A DNA stretch of 7,875 nucleotides from Bacteroidota bacterium (lineage in GTDB: Bacteria > Bacteroidota > Bacteroidia > Chitinophagales > Chitinophagaceae), in NCBI GenBank assembly GCA_023433755.1, contig JAEYUA010000301.1, forward strand, positions 1-7,875, written 5' to 3'. Below are positions 1 to 6,171 of the stretch, one piece after another; the stretch's first letter is position 1; each line of letters opens with the position of its first letter. The translations under genes were made by a program, and so were the position numbers. The notes beneath the pieces are model-generated. The model was given only the letters and a program-made list of their open reading frames with translations. It made no database searches and had not been told where the DNA came from.

Positions 1-1190
1 CACTTGCCGGTTCTACAACCGAATCGCTGCGCAATATTGAACTGGTGAAAAGTCTTGGATTAACAAGACAGGAAGTAGAAAGGCTGAACAGGAATACTTA
101 TAAAATTCTTGGACTGGAACTCACCAAAGTGAAACGCATCCGCAGCATCAGCTTTATCCAGGGAACGTTTGTGAACACATTAAGACAGGTCATTCTTTTT
201 ATACTCATGTGGCTGATCTTCGGAAGATTCATGGATGCGGGACAGCTCGTAACCATGCAGATCTTTTCTTTTTTTGTATTTGGTCCCCTGCAGGAGATCG
301 GCAACATTCTTTTATCCTACCGTGAGGCAGAAGCTTCTCTCAATAATTTCGATAACCTGATGAAGAAACAGCCGGAAAAAGAACCGGCAGATCCCAAACA
401 TCTCGGTGAGATCCGCACGCTTTCTTTCCAGCAGGTGGTGTTCCAGCACCAGACCGCTGCCCAACCCGCCATCAATAATATCAGTTTTGATGTGCAGGCA
501 GGTGAGACCATTGCTTTTGTGGGTCCAAGCGGCAGTGGTAAATCCACCCTCATGAAACTGCTTGTTGGATTGTACCGTCCCAAGGAAGGAAAGATCTTGT
601 ACAACAACCTTGATGAAACAAAATTGAGGTTTGATGACCTGCGCAATCAAATAGGATTCGTAACGCAGGATACAAATTTGTTCAGTGGTACAATAAGGGA
701 AAATCTCATGTTTGTAAATCCTACAGCTTCCGAGGCCGAAGTGATGGAAGCGTTGAACAAGGCTTCCTGCCAGGGATTATTACAAAGGGCAGACAAAGGT
801 CTTGAGACCATGATCGGTGAAGGAGGATTGAAATTATCCGGTGGTGAGAAACAAAGAATTTCAATCGCACGAGCTTTATTACGTCAGCCAAAACTTTTAT
901 TGTTTGATGAAGCTACATCTGCTCTTGATTCCATTACCGAAGAAGAAATTACAGATACGATCCGCGATATATCTCTGAAAGGTGACCAGATCACCATTCT
1001 CATTGCACACAGGCTTTCAACCATCATGCATGCTGACAGGATCTATGTACTGGAAAGAGGAGTGGTGATTGAAACCGGCACACACGAAAAACTGCTGAAT
1101 GAAAAAGGTTTGTATTATGCCATGTGGCGCCAGCAGATCGGGGAGCGCAAGATCCAGGTGTTGAAACAACCGGAGGCCAGTGTTAATTAG
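1..1190 (+). CDS. ABC exporter half-transporter (permease-ATPase fusion), 5' truncated by window edge
   Basis: The reading frame is open from base 3, so this is the C-terminal 395 residues of a longer protein; the GTG at 45 is an internal valine. Numbering from that GTG, two hydrophobic segments (about 42-62 and 69-89) are the last helices of a type 1 exporter membrane domain. A complete nucleotide-binding domain follows: Walker A GPSGSGKST (160-168), Q-loop Q208, signature LSGGE (264-268), Walker B LLLFDE (284-289) with catalytic E289, D-loop SALD (292-295) and switch H322 in IAHRLST. All ATPase residues are intact. The one-chain TMD-NBD order is that of MsbA-like exporters, which work as dimers in the inner membrane and drive substrate out with ATP. 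The substrate (lipid, peptide or drug) cannot be told from this part, and whether an N-terminal peptidase domain exists lies outside the window. Its last 8 bases overlap the convergent response regulator gene. Confidence 0.95.
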   Translation, partial: LAGSTTESLRNIELVKSLGLTRQEVERLNRNTYKILGLELTKVKRIRSISFIQGTFVNTLRQVILFILMWLIFGRFMDAGQLVTMQIFSFFVFGPLQEIGNILLSYREAEASLNNFDNLMKKQPEKEPADPKHLGEIRTLSFQQVVFQHQTAAQPAINNISFDVQAGETIAFVGPSGSGKSTLMKLLVGLYRPKEGKILYNNLDETKLRFDDLRNQIGFVTQDTNLFSGTIRENLMFVNPTASEAEVMEALNKASCQGLLQRADKGLETMIGEGGLKLSGGEKQRISIARALLRQPKLLLFDEATSALDSITEEEITDTIRDISLKGDQITILIAHRLSTIMHADRIYVLERGVVIETGTHEKLLNEKGLYYAMWRQQIGERKIQVLKQPEASVN

Positions 1191-1584
1191 CCATCAATTT
1201 CTCCAGTTCACGGATCACTTCCTGCCACTGGTTATAGGTATCCGGCTTGGTCAGAAAAACCGAAGCGCCCAGACGCCTGCATACATCCTGGTCAATAGGA
1301 CTGGAAGAGGTGGTCACAATTGCTACAGGAATGTGAGAGTACTGCGGATGTGCTTTAAGCGATTTTAATGTTTGTTTTCCATCCATCTCCGGCATGTTCA
1401 AATCAACCACAATGAGCGAGGGCAGCTTTTCCGCGGGCAGCAGCTCGATATATTGTAATACCTGTTTGCCATTTTCAACAAATTCTATTTTCAGGTTGCA
1501 GTTCACTGCCTTGCAGGCATCACGGATCCAGCTCTTATCATCTGAATCATCATCGGCATATAACACGATCCTGGATTTGTTCAC
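1183..1584 (-). CDS. Single-domain response regulator (CheY/Rcp1-like receiver)
   Basis: A stand-alone phosphoacceptor receiver domain of 133 residues with no output domain attached. From the GTG at 1584 the hallmarks are an acidic cluster after strand 1 (LYADDDSDD, D11-D13), phosphoacceptor D61 in VVDLNMPEMDG, switch T91 in VTTSS and invariant K113 in LTKPD. All are intact, so it should be phosphorylated by a histidine kinase and act through protein contact, probably in the cytoplasm. No kinase is visible here, so its partner is unknown. The start is uncertain: the frame stays open upstream, and a TTG at 1608 would add eight residues. I prefer GTG 1584 because it gives a compact start (NKSRIVLYADDD) and because a promoter-like box covers the TTG. 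There is no ATG at a sensible place. It converges on the ABC gene, overlapping it by 8 bases. Confidence 0.9.
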   Translation of the reverse strand: MNKSRIVLYADDDSDDKSWIRDACKAVNCNLKIEFVENGKQVLQYIELLPAEKLPSLIVVDLNMPEMDGKQTLKSLKAHPQYSHIPVAIVTTSSSPIDQDVCRRLGASVFLTKPDTYNQWQEVIRELEKLMAN

Positions 1585-1605
1585 GGCAAGCTGTTTGAGT
1601 ACAGG

Positions 1606-1613
1606 CAAGGGTA
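1606..1613 (-). promoter_or_regulatory. Possible -7 promoter box for the response regulator
   Basis: On the minus strand this reads TACCCTTG, one mismatch from the Bacteroidota -7 consensus TAnnTTTG. It lies 21 bases upstream of the GTG at 1584, which would give a leader of roughly 14 bases. No convincing TTTG box at about -33 is seen, so this is weak support only. Confidence 0.3.
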
Positions 1614-1656
1614 AACATTTTTTTGCAATCGCTGGCTCTGCAGTTCGCAGTTTTTA

Positions 1657-1790
1657 CGTAAAAAGAACACAGCGACCCACGACCATGAGAGAAAGAAGTT
1701 GATAACACACAGGGATAACAGGCTTTATTAATTTCTGAACACTAACTGTGTCCGCCATGCTATGAAGAATGAACTATATGAATTTTCTCC
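1657..1790. repeat. Intergenic repeat, copy A (diverged)
   Basis: This is the first of two imperfect direct copies in the gene-free stretch 1585-2004. A 25-base block at 1685-1709 matches copy B (1846-1870) at 21 of 25 positions, and GCGACCCAC at 1672-1680 recurs exactly at 1832-1840. The copies are offset by about 161 bases. Arms GAACACAG (1665-1672) and CTGTGTCC (1746-1753) are complementary at 7 of 8 positions, so the unit can fold. Copy A lacks roughly 12 bases of the 5' arm present in B. The edges are approximate. No coding potential or protein-like frame was recognised; the only longer open frames here are tails of antisense frames. Confidence 0.6.
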
Positions 1791-1810
1791 GCAGTATGTG
1801 CTGATTTTAA

Positions 1811-1970
1811 AAAGAAACCACAGCGGGCACGGCGACCCACCATTTATGAAAGAATGAAATTGGTAACACAGCGATCACAGTAAGTAGTCTTAATCTTTAA
1901 GATCTTAGCTTGTCTGCCGTGCCACAAAAGGAGTGCAACAACATTATAGCCTTCGTGTCTGCTATGTACT
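1811..1970. repeat. Intergenic repeat, copy B, with inverted arms
   Basis: This is the better preserved copy of the repeat. It starts with AAAGAAACCACAGCGGGCAC and has inverted arms GGCACGGCGAC (1826-1836) and GTCTGCCGTGCC (1912-1923), which pair fully apart from one bulged base. A further arm-like block, TGTCTGCTATG (1956-1966), resembles TGTCTGCCGTG at 1911-1921, suggesting nested or partly decayed units. A run of A (1974-1980) follows and would be a U tract in transcripts coming from the thiolase, so the region may also serve as that gene's 3' end, although no strong hairpin stands directly before that run. It resembles the small palindromic intergenic repeats spread through many bacterial genomes. 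It carries no transposase. Confidence 0.6.
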
Positions 1971-2004
1971 ATCAAAAAAATTACCTGCTTAACTTTTTAC
2001 CCTA

Positions 2005-3183
2005 CTAGCTGATTCTCTCAATGATCCCGGCGATTCCCTGGCCGCCACCTACACAGGCAGTCACCATTCCGTATTTTTTATTATTTCTTTTGAGATCATG
2101 GAGCGCTTGTATGGTAAGTTTGGCACCTGTACAACCAAGAGGGTGTCCCAGAGCAATGGCGCCTCCGTTGGGATTTACTTTTTCAGGATCCAGTCCGGCT
2201 TCGCGGATCACCGCGATGGCCTGTGATGCAAAGGCCTCATTGAGTTCTATGGTATCGATATCGGAAAGATTCATTCCCGATTGTTTCAGCACTTTTGGAA
2301 TGGCAGCCACAGGTCCAATACCCATGATCCTTGGATCAACACCTGCAGAGGCGCAGGCAACAAGACGGCCTATGGGTTGTATGCCCAATTGTTTTACGAG
2401 CTTTTCACTCATTACTATGACAAAGGCGGCACCATCGCTGGTCTGTGAAGAATTACCTGCCGTTACCACACCACCTGCTGCAAATGCAGGTTTGAGTTTT
2501 GATAAAACTTCCAATGAAGTATCCGCACGCGGACCTTCATCCGTATCTACCGTATAAGTCCTTGTTTTCCTTTTGCTTTTTTCATCAAGGTAAACTTCCT
2601 CTACACTCATGGGCAGTATTCCCTCCTTAAAATATCCTTTCTCAATCGCGTTCAATGCTTTTTTATGGGAGTTGTAAGAAAATTCATCCTGGTCGGCACG
2701 GCTTACCTTATAATCTTTTGCAACGGCTTCTGCAGTCAGCCCCATACTTAAATAATAATCCGGTTCATCCTTGGCAATGGAATAGGCAGGAACAGTTTTC
2801 CATCCTGCAGTAGGCACCATGCTCATACTTTCAGTTCCGCCTGCAATGATACAATCCGCCATGCCCATCCTGATCTTGGCCGTGGCAATGGCAATCGTTT
2901 CCAGTCCTGAAGCGCAATAGCGGTTCACGGTCATGCCCGGCGTATCATAACCTATCGCACGTGCGGCAATGATCCTGCCTACCTGCAAACCCTGCTCAGC
3001 CTCCGGAACAGCATTCCCTACGATCACATCATCCACCATTTGTTTGTCCAGTTGCGGCACCGAAGCCAACAGTCCTTTGATTAAATCAATGGCCATGTCA
3101 TCGGGACGGTAAAAACGGAATCCACCTCTTTTGGCTTTGCCTACAGCCGTGCGGTAACCGGCAACGATATATGCTTCCTGCAT
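2005..3183 (-). CDS. Thiolase: acetyl-CoA C-acyltransferase (FadA-like)
   Basis: A 392-residue thiolase, the usual family length. It catalyses thiolytic cleavage of 3-ketoacyl-CoA, the last step of beta-oxidation, or the reverse condensation of acetyl-CoA. The active site is complete: nucleophile C90 in NRYCASGLE, NEAFA (315-319), H347 in GGAIALGHPLG, and C377 followed by GGGQG (379-383). The CASGL context and overall form fit degradative 3-ketoacyl-CoA thiolases of Bacteroidota, but chain-length preference cannot be read from sequence, so acetoacetyl-CoA thiolase remains possible. The start is set at the ATG at 3183 (MQEAYIVAGYRTAVG), the normal thiolase N-terminus. The frame is open to an ATG at 3234, but that extension would cover the gene's own promoter-like box. 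No FadB partner is visible; the gene stands alone and diverges from pyrD. Confidence 0.95.
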   Translation of the reverse strand: MQEAYIVAGYRTAVGKAKRGGFRFYRPDDMAIDLIKGLLASVPQLDKQMVDDVIVGNAVPEAEQGLQVGRIIAARAIGYDTPGMTVNRYCASGLETIAIATAKIRMGMADCIIAGGTESMSMVPTAGWKTVPAYSIAKDEPDYYLSMGLTAEAVAKDYKVSRADQDEFSYNSHKKALNAIEKGYFKEGILPMSVEEVYLDEKSKRKTRTYTVDTDEGPRADTSLEVLSKLKPAFAAGGVVTAGNSSQTSDGAAFVIVMSEKLVKQLGIQPIGRLVACASAGVDPRIMGIGPVAAIPKVLKQSGMNLSDIDTIELNEAFASQAIAVIREAGLDPEKVNPNGGAIALGHPLGCTGAKLTIQALHDLKRNNKKYGMVTACVGGGQGIAGIIERIS

Positions 3184-3209
3184 AGAATGAATTTTGAAGA
3201 ATAAATGTA

Positions 3210-3217
3210 CAAATTTA
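3210..3217 (-). promoter_or_regulatory. Thiolase promoter, -7 box
   Basis: The minus strand reads TAAATTTG, an exact match to the Bacteroidota -7 consensus TAnnTTTG, 26 bases upstream of the chosen ATG. The expected start site would give a leader of about 20 bases. A TTG at 3232-3234 could be the -33 element, but its 14-base spacing is shorter than usual. The leader shows no clear Shine-Dalgarno sequence. Confidence 0.6.
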
Positions 3218-3244
3218 ATTGGTTGCATGAACAACTATTAGGGA

Positions 3245-3290
3245 AGCTGCGAGGGGTGAGCTTCGAGCTGCGAGAGGGTTGCGAGAGGGT
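3245..3290. repeat. Short tandem repeat upstream of pyrD
   Basis: A low-complexity tract built from AGCTGCGAG (3245-3253 and 3266-3274), AGCTTCGAG (3259-3267) and a perfect 11-base tandem pair, TGCGAGAGGGT, at 3269-3279 and 3280-3290. It lies between the two divergent promoter-like boxes, and its 3' end overlaps the place where a pyrD -33 element would sit. Such GAGCTGCGAG-type tracts look like replication-slippage products. A regulatory role is possible but not shown. Confidence 0.65.
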
Positions 3291-3297
3291 CAGGTCT

Positions 3298-3305
3298 TAT
3301 CTTCG
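3298..3305 (+). promoter_or_regulatory. pyrD promoter, -7 box
   Basis: TATCTTCG differs from TAnnTTTG at one base and is followed by CAAACCG and then the ATG at 3313. A TTG at 3279-3281 stands 16 bases upstream as a possible -33 element. The geometry implies an almost leaderless transcript. It supports starting pyrD at 3313 instead of at the in-frame ATG at 3205. Confidence 0.5.
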
Positions 3306-3312
3306 CAAACCG

Positions 3313-4347
3313 ATGTACAATTTTTTACGCCGAATTTTATTCCTGCTGCCTCCGGAGACCGCGCATTATTTTTCCATGAACCTGTTTAAACTGGCCTGTT
3401 CTCTTGGGTTTACCAGGCGCCTGCTTGAAAAAAAGTTTACAGATGAAAGAGCTGCATCAAAAAAATTATTCGGGCTGGAGTTCAGGAATGTTGTGGGCCT
3501 GGGAGCCGGCTTCGACAAGAACGCGAAATACCTCCGCGAACTGCAAACCCTGGGTTTTGGTTTTGTGGAGATCGGAACGGTGACTCCATTAGCACAAGCG
3601 GGAAATGACAAACCCCGGTTATTCCGTTTGCCTGCAGACAAAGCACTCATCAACCGGATGGGTTTTAATAACGATGGCGTTGAAGCCGTGGTAGGAAGGC
3701 TGAAATCATGGAGGACTTCCAATATTTGCAAACCTGGGTTTTTAATCGGTGGCAATATTGGCAAAAACAAGGTTACGCCCAATGAAGATGCCTGGAAGGA
3801 TTACGAGATCTGTTTCAAAGCGCTTCACCCTTATGTGGATTTTTTCGTGGTGAATGTCAGCTCTCCCAATACGCCCGGCCTGAGGGAACTCCAGGAAAAA
3901 GATGCATTGAATAAGATCCTCACTCATTTACAGCAACTCAACCAGGCCTATGCAGTTCAAAGACCTGTTTTATTGAAGATCGCCCCGGATTTAAGCTGGT
4001 CACAACTGGATGATGTGATTTCGCTTGCAAAGGAAATCGATCTTGATGGTCTTGTTGCCACCAATACAACCATCAGCAGGGAAGGATTGATTACTTCTGC
4101 TGAAGAAATCAACAGGGCCGGGCAGGGTGGATTGAGCGGACTACCTGTAAAGGCAAGGAGCCTGGAAGTTTTACAATACCTGCATGCAAGAATGAATGGT
4201 ATTCCCATCATTGCCAGTGGCGGGATATTTACGGCTAATGATGCCCGTGAGCGTTTCAGCCAGGGTGCTTCACTTGTTGAAGTATGGACCGGGTTTATTT
4301 ATGAAGGACCCATGATCGCTTCAAATATTTCGAAAAAACTTTCCTGA
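3313..4347 (+). CDS. pyrD: Dihydroorotate dehydrogenase (quinone), class 2
   Basis: A 344-residue enzyme that oxidises dihydroorotate to orotate in pyrimidine synthesis, using FMN and passing electrons to membrane quinone. The N-terminal segment MYNFLRRILFLLPPETAHYF is the quinone-binding, membrane-associating extension typical of class 2. The TIM-barrel motifs are all present: GLGAGFDKNA (62-71), EIGTVTP, NRMGFNNDG (114-122), NVSSPNTPGLR (181-191), where S184 is the catalytic base of class 2 enzymes, KIAPDL with K222, TNTT with N251, GGLSG (272-276) and ASGGI near 301-305. Length matches the E. coli enzyme (336). The ATG at 3313 was chosen because it gives the classic N-terminus and follows a -7-like box; the frame is open back to 3205, but that part encodes repeat-derived sequence. 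It is monocistronic as seen, with a hairpin right after the stop. Confidence 0.97.
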   Translation: MYNFLRRILFLLPPETAHYFSMNLFKLACSLGFTRRLLEKKFTDERAASKKLFGLEFRNVVGLGAGFDKNAKYLRELQTLGFGFVEIGTVTPLAQAGNDKPRLFRLPADKALINRMGFNNDGVEAVVGRLKSWRTSNICKPGFLIGGNIGKNKVTPNEDAWKDYEICFKALHPYVDFFVVNVSSPNTPGLRELQEKDALNKILTHLQQLNQAYAVQRPVLLKIAPDLSWSQLDDVISLAKEIDLDGLVATNTTISREGLITSAEEINRAGQGGLSGLPVKARSLEVLQYLHARMNGIPIIASGGIFTANDARERFSQGASLVEVWTGFIYEGPMIASNISKKLS

Positions 4348-4381
4348 AACAATCAATGCCCGCGAAGGAGCATTGATTGTT
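4348..4381. terminator. Hairpin between convergent pyrD and lipase
   Basis: AACAATCAATGC (4348-4359) and GCATTGATTGTT (4370-4381) form a perfect 12-bp stem with a 10-base loop, starting directly after the pyrD stop. There is no long T run; only short T or A tracts are at the base. Placed between two convergent genes and symmetric, it can stop transcription from both sides. Confidence 0.75.
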
Positions 4382-4410
4382 AACTTCCTGATTCAACCGT
4401 CCGGAAGAAT

Positions 4411-6099
4411 TTATTGTTTGATCAAAACCCATTCCTTGCAACTACTGCAATCCGAGGCGCTGGATAATTCAAAGCGGCAACCATCCTGGCTGGCGCAGCC
4501 CGGCGCCACACGCAGCGGTTTATTTCCTGCCACGCACTTGATGAGGTAATTGCCATTGTTCAGTTTTTCAAGTCTCCATTCCTGGTTGGTACGTAAACCC
4601 GTTGGCAGCCGGTCACAGAGCTGCACCTTGCAACCATTATTACCGGTATTGGGCATGTCGGCGTCAATTACTTTGTTATTCAATTTTGACTTGATGGTAT
4701 AGCTGTCAAATATGGCGTTAGGAACTTTAGCTAAAATGAATAAGGCAGCATCTCCTGAGGAAGAAGTACTTTGTTTGAGATCACAGCAATTGAAAAAACA
4801 ATCTGTGCCTGCTCTCAGGAACCGGTTGCTATGTACATTTTTGATCTTGTAAGTTCCTGCAGGTACTTCGTCGGTACCCTGGTCAATGAGGCTACCGTTC
4901 AAACCATTGTTGATATCAGCCGCGTTACATCCTTCATCGGCATCAACGATCTGTGCCGGCGGATTGGGCACCTTGGCCTGGATGGCTGCAGGTAAAAGGT
5001 TGTATAATCCTCTTACCACCCAGGTGGGATGATGAAAGCACATGCCTCCGAAACTTACGGCACCCAGCGGAGCCGTGAGTAAAGCGAGATCCTGCACGCC
5101 TGATTGTTCGGGTTTGTTGAATGTATAACCACCTGCTCTTTCCTTGGAAAAAACATTCCTGGTACCTGCTCTTCCCCAGTCAATGCCGGGCAGCCAATTC
5201 ATGGTTTGGGGTGGACCGAAAGCAATTGGATCGCTAAGGAATTCAAAACGCTGGAGCCGCTGGTTGGGGAAGATGCGGTCCAGTTCCTTTGCAAAATCCT
5301 TATCACCGGGGTGCGGTGAATTATAAACGTACACACCCTGCGGTGTTAAATTCTCTTTATGCAGGTAATAGGCAAAAAGCTGGGCCATGCCACCGCCGAG
5401 GCTATGACCTGTCACCCATATTTTTTTCTTATCACCCCTGAATGATTTGATGGTGTTGACCAGGTCTTTTTTGAAGTCGGCATATTCAAGTGCCTCCCTG
5501 AATCCTGTATGCACTTTCCCCGGACAATTATTACAAGGCGCTTTTATATTGAGCACATTAAAATCTGTATAGATCCATTCACCCCAATCATAATGAAAAG
5601 GATCTGCGCCTTCCACACGGTCTGTTCCCCGGAATACCACGATTACATATTCCGGCATGGAAATTACCATGGCTTCCGGATTTTTTCCCCGTCCATCACT
5701 CCTCCACACCCAACGGTATTGTGGTGATACCGGTTCAATATTGCCTGTAACATTGCGGTTGATGGTGGTAATAATGTTAGTTGACAGTTCGCGGGATACG
5801 GTTGTTTTTGTCAGTAAAGGCTTATAAAAGAAATGACTGGTCCTTTCAATAAATTTTTCCCTGAATCGGCTGGTATCGGTGAGACTTAACCGGTAGTTAT
5901 TATCTGCGTTAAGGTATTGCGCATAAACGATCCTTGACAGATATCCGAGGAGGTAGGCGTTGCCATCGTTTCTGCCGGTGGCACCCGGAACAAAAACATT
6001 CGGGAAGGCATTATTTTCTTTTGCCGGGAAAGTCTGTGCCTGCACCAGGGAGGTCACAGATAAAAGGCATACAAGAAACTGCAAAAAATATTTTTTCAT
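4411..6099 (-). CDS. Secreted class 3 lipase with C-terminal ricin-like beta-trefoil
   Basis: A 562-residue protein exported by a signal peptide (KK, hydrophobic core 5-19, likely cleavage after VQA, residue 21); no lipobox is seen. The middle is an alpha/beta hydrolase of the fungal lipase class 3 type: VVFRGTD (154-160), EWIYTDF (174-180), VHTGF (196-200), nucleophile S233 in GHSLGG and acid D290 in SDPIAFGPP. The catalytic His is probably H356 or H357 in CFHHPTW. Residues about 416-562 form three repeats starting YKIK, YTIK and YLIK, each ending in a tryptophan- or phenylalanine-containing strand, as in RICIN beta-trefoils that bind sugars. Ten cysteines fall between 434 and 554, fitting a disulfide-stabilised outside protein. 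It should hydrolyse acylglycerols or phospholipids outside the cytoplasm. The substrate is not predictable. It lies 72 bases downstream of the cytolysin gene, but a hairpin intervenes. A weak -7-like TAAATTTT lies at 6104-6111. Confidence 0.92.
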   Translation of the reverse strand: MKKYFLQFLVCLLSVTSLVQAQTFPAKENNAFPNVFVPGATGRNDGNAYLLGYLSRIVYAQYLNADNNYRLSLTDTSRFREKFIERTSHFFYKPLLTKTTVSRELSTNIITTINRNVTGNIEPVSPQYRWVWRSDGRGKNPEAMVISMPEYVIVVFRGTDRVEGADPFHYDWGEWIYTDFNVLNIKAPCNNCPGKVHTGFREALEYADFKKDLVNTIKSFRGDKKKIWVTGHSLGGGMAQLFAYYLHKENLTPQGVYVYNSPHPGDKDFAKELDRIFPNQRLQRFEFLSDPIAFGPPQTMNWLPGIDWGRAGTRNVFSKERAGGYTFNKPEQSGVQDLALLTAPLGAVSFGGMCFHHPTWVVRGLYNLLPAAIQAKVPNPPAQIVDADEGCNAADINNGLNGSLIDQGTDEVPAGTYKIKNVHSNRFLRAGTDCFFNCCDLKQSTSSSGDAALFILAKVPNAIFDSYTIKSKLNNKVIDADMPNTGNNGCKVQLCDRLPTGLRTNQEWRLEKLNNGNYLIKCVAGNKPLRVAPGCASQDGCRFELSSASDCSSCKEWVLIKQ

Positions 6100-6116
6100 T
6101 TTAAAAATTTAAGATT

Positions 6117-6155
6117 GAATAAAAGGGCGGTCAGCAGGTACGGTTGCTGCCACCC
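6117..6155 (-). terminator. Rho-independent terminator-like hairpin after the cytolysin gene
   Basis: On the minus strand, GGGTGGCAGCA (6155-6145) pairs with TGCTGACCGCCC (6136-6125) through 11 pairs, one of them G-U, with one bulged base and an 8-base loop. TTTTATT follows (6124-6118). It starts 16 bases after the cytolysin stop. It should end, or partly attenuate, transcription before the lipase gene. Confidence 0.65.
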
Positions 6156-6171
6156 GCGATATGGAAATATT

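Noticed and set aside
1585..1608. TTG start for the response regulator at 1608
   Set aside because: It is possible, but TTG is rare, the eight extra residues add nothing to the receiver fold, and a -7-like box overlaps it. Kept as an alternative in the entry.
1657..1970. CRISPR array
   Set aside because: There are only two diverged units about 160 bases apart, with no regular spacers and no cas genes.
1585..2004. tRNA or structured regulatory RNA in the gene-free stretch
   Set aside because: No cloverleaf, T-loop or riboswitch-like conserved core was seen; the visible structure is explained by the repeat arms.
2021..2557. 178-codon open frame opposite the thiolase
   Set aside because: It is antisense to a clear enzyme gene, has no recognisable domain, and follows from the codon bias of the real gene.
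3184..3234. 17-residue N-terminal extension of the thiolase to the ATG at 3234
   Set aside because: It would place an exact TAnnTTTG promoter box inside the coding region, and the extra residues do not belong to the thiolase fold; MQEAYIVAGYRTAVG is the usual family start.
3205..3312. 36-residue N-terminal extension of PyrD
   Set aside because: It encodes a tandem repeat tract and overlaps the divergent promoter region; class 2 enzymes start like the product from 3313.
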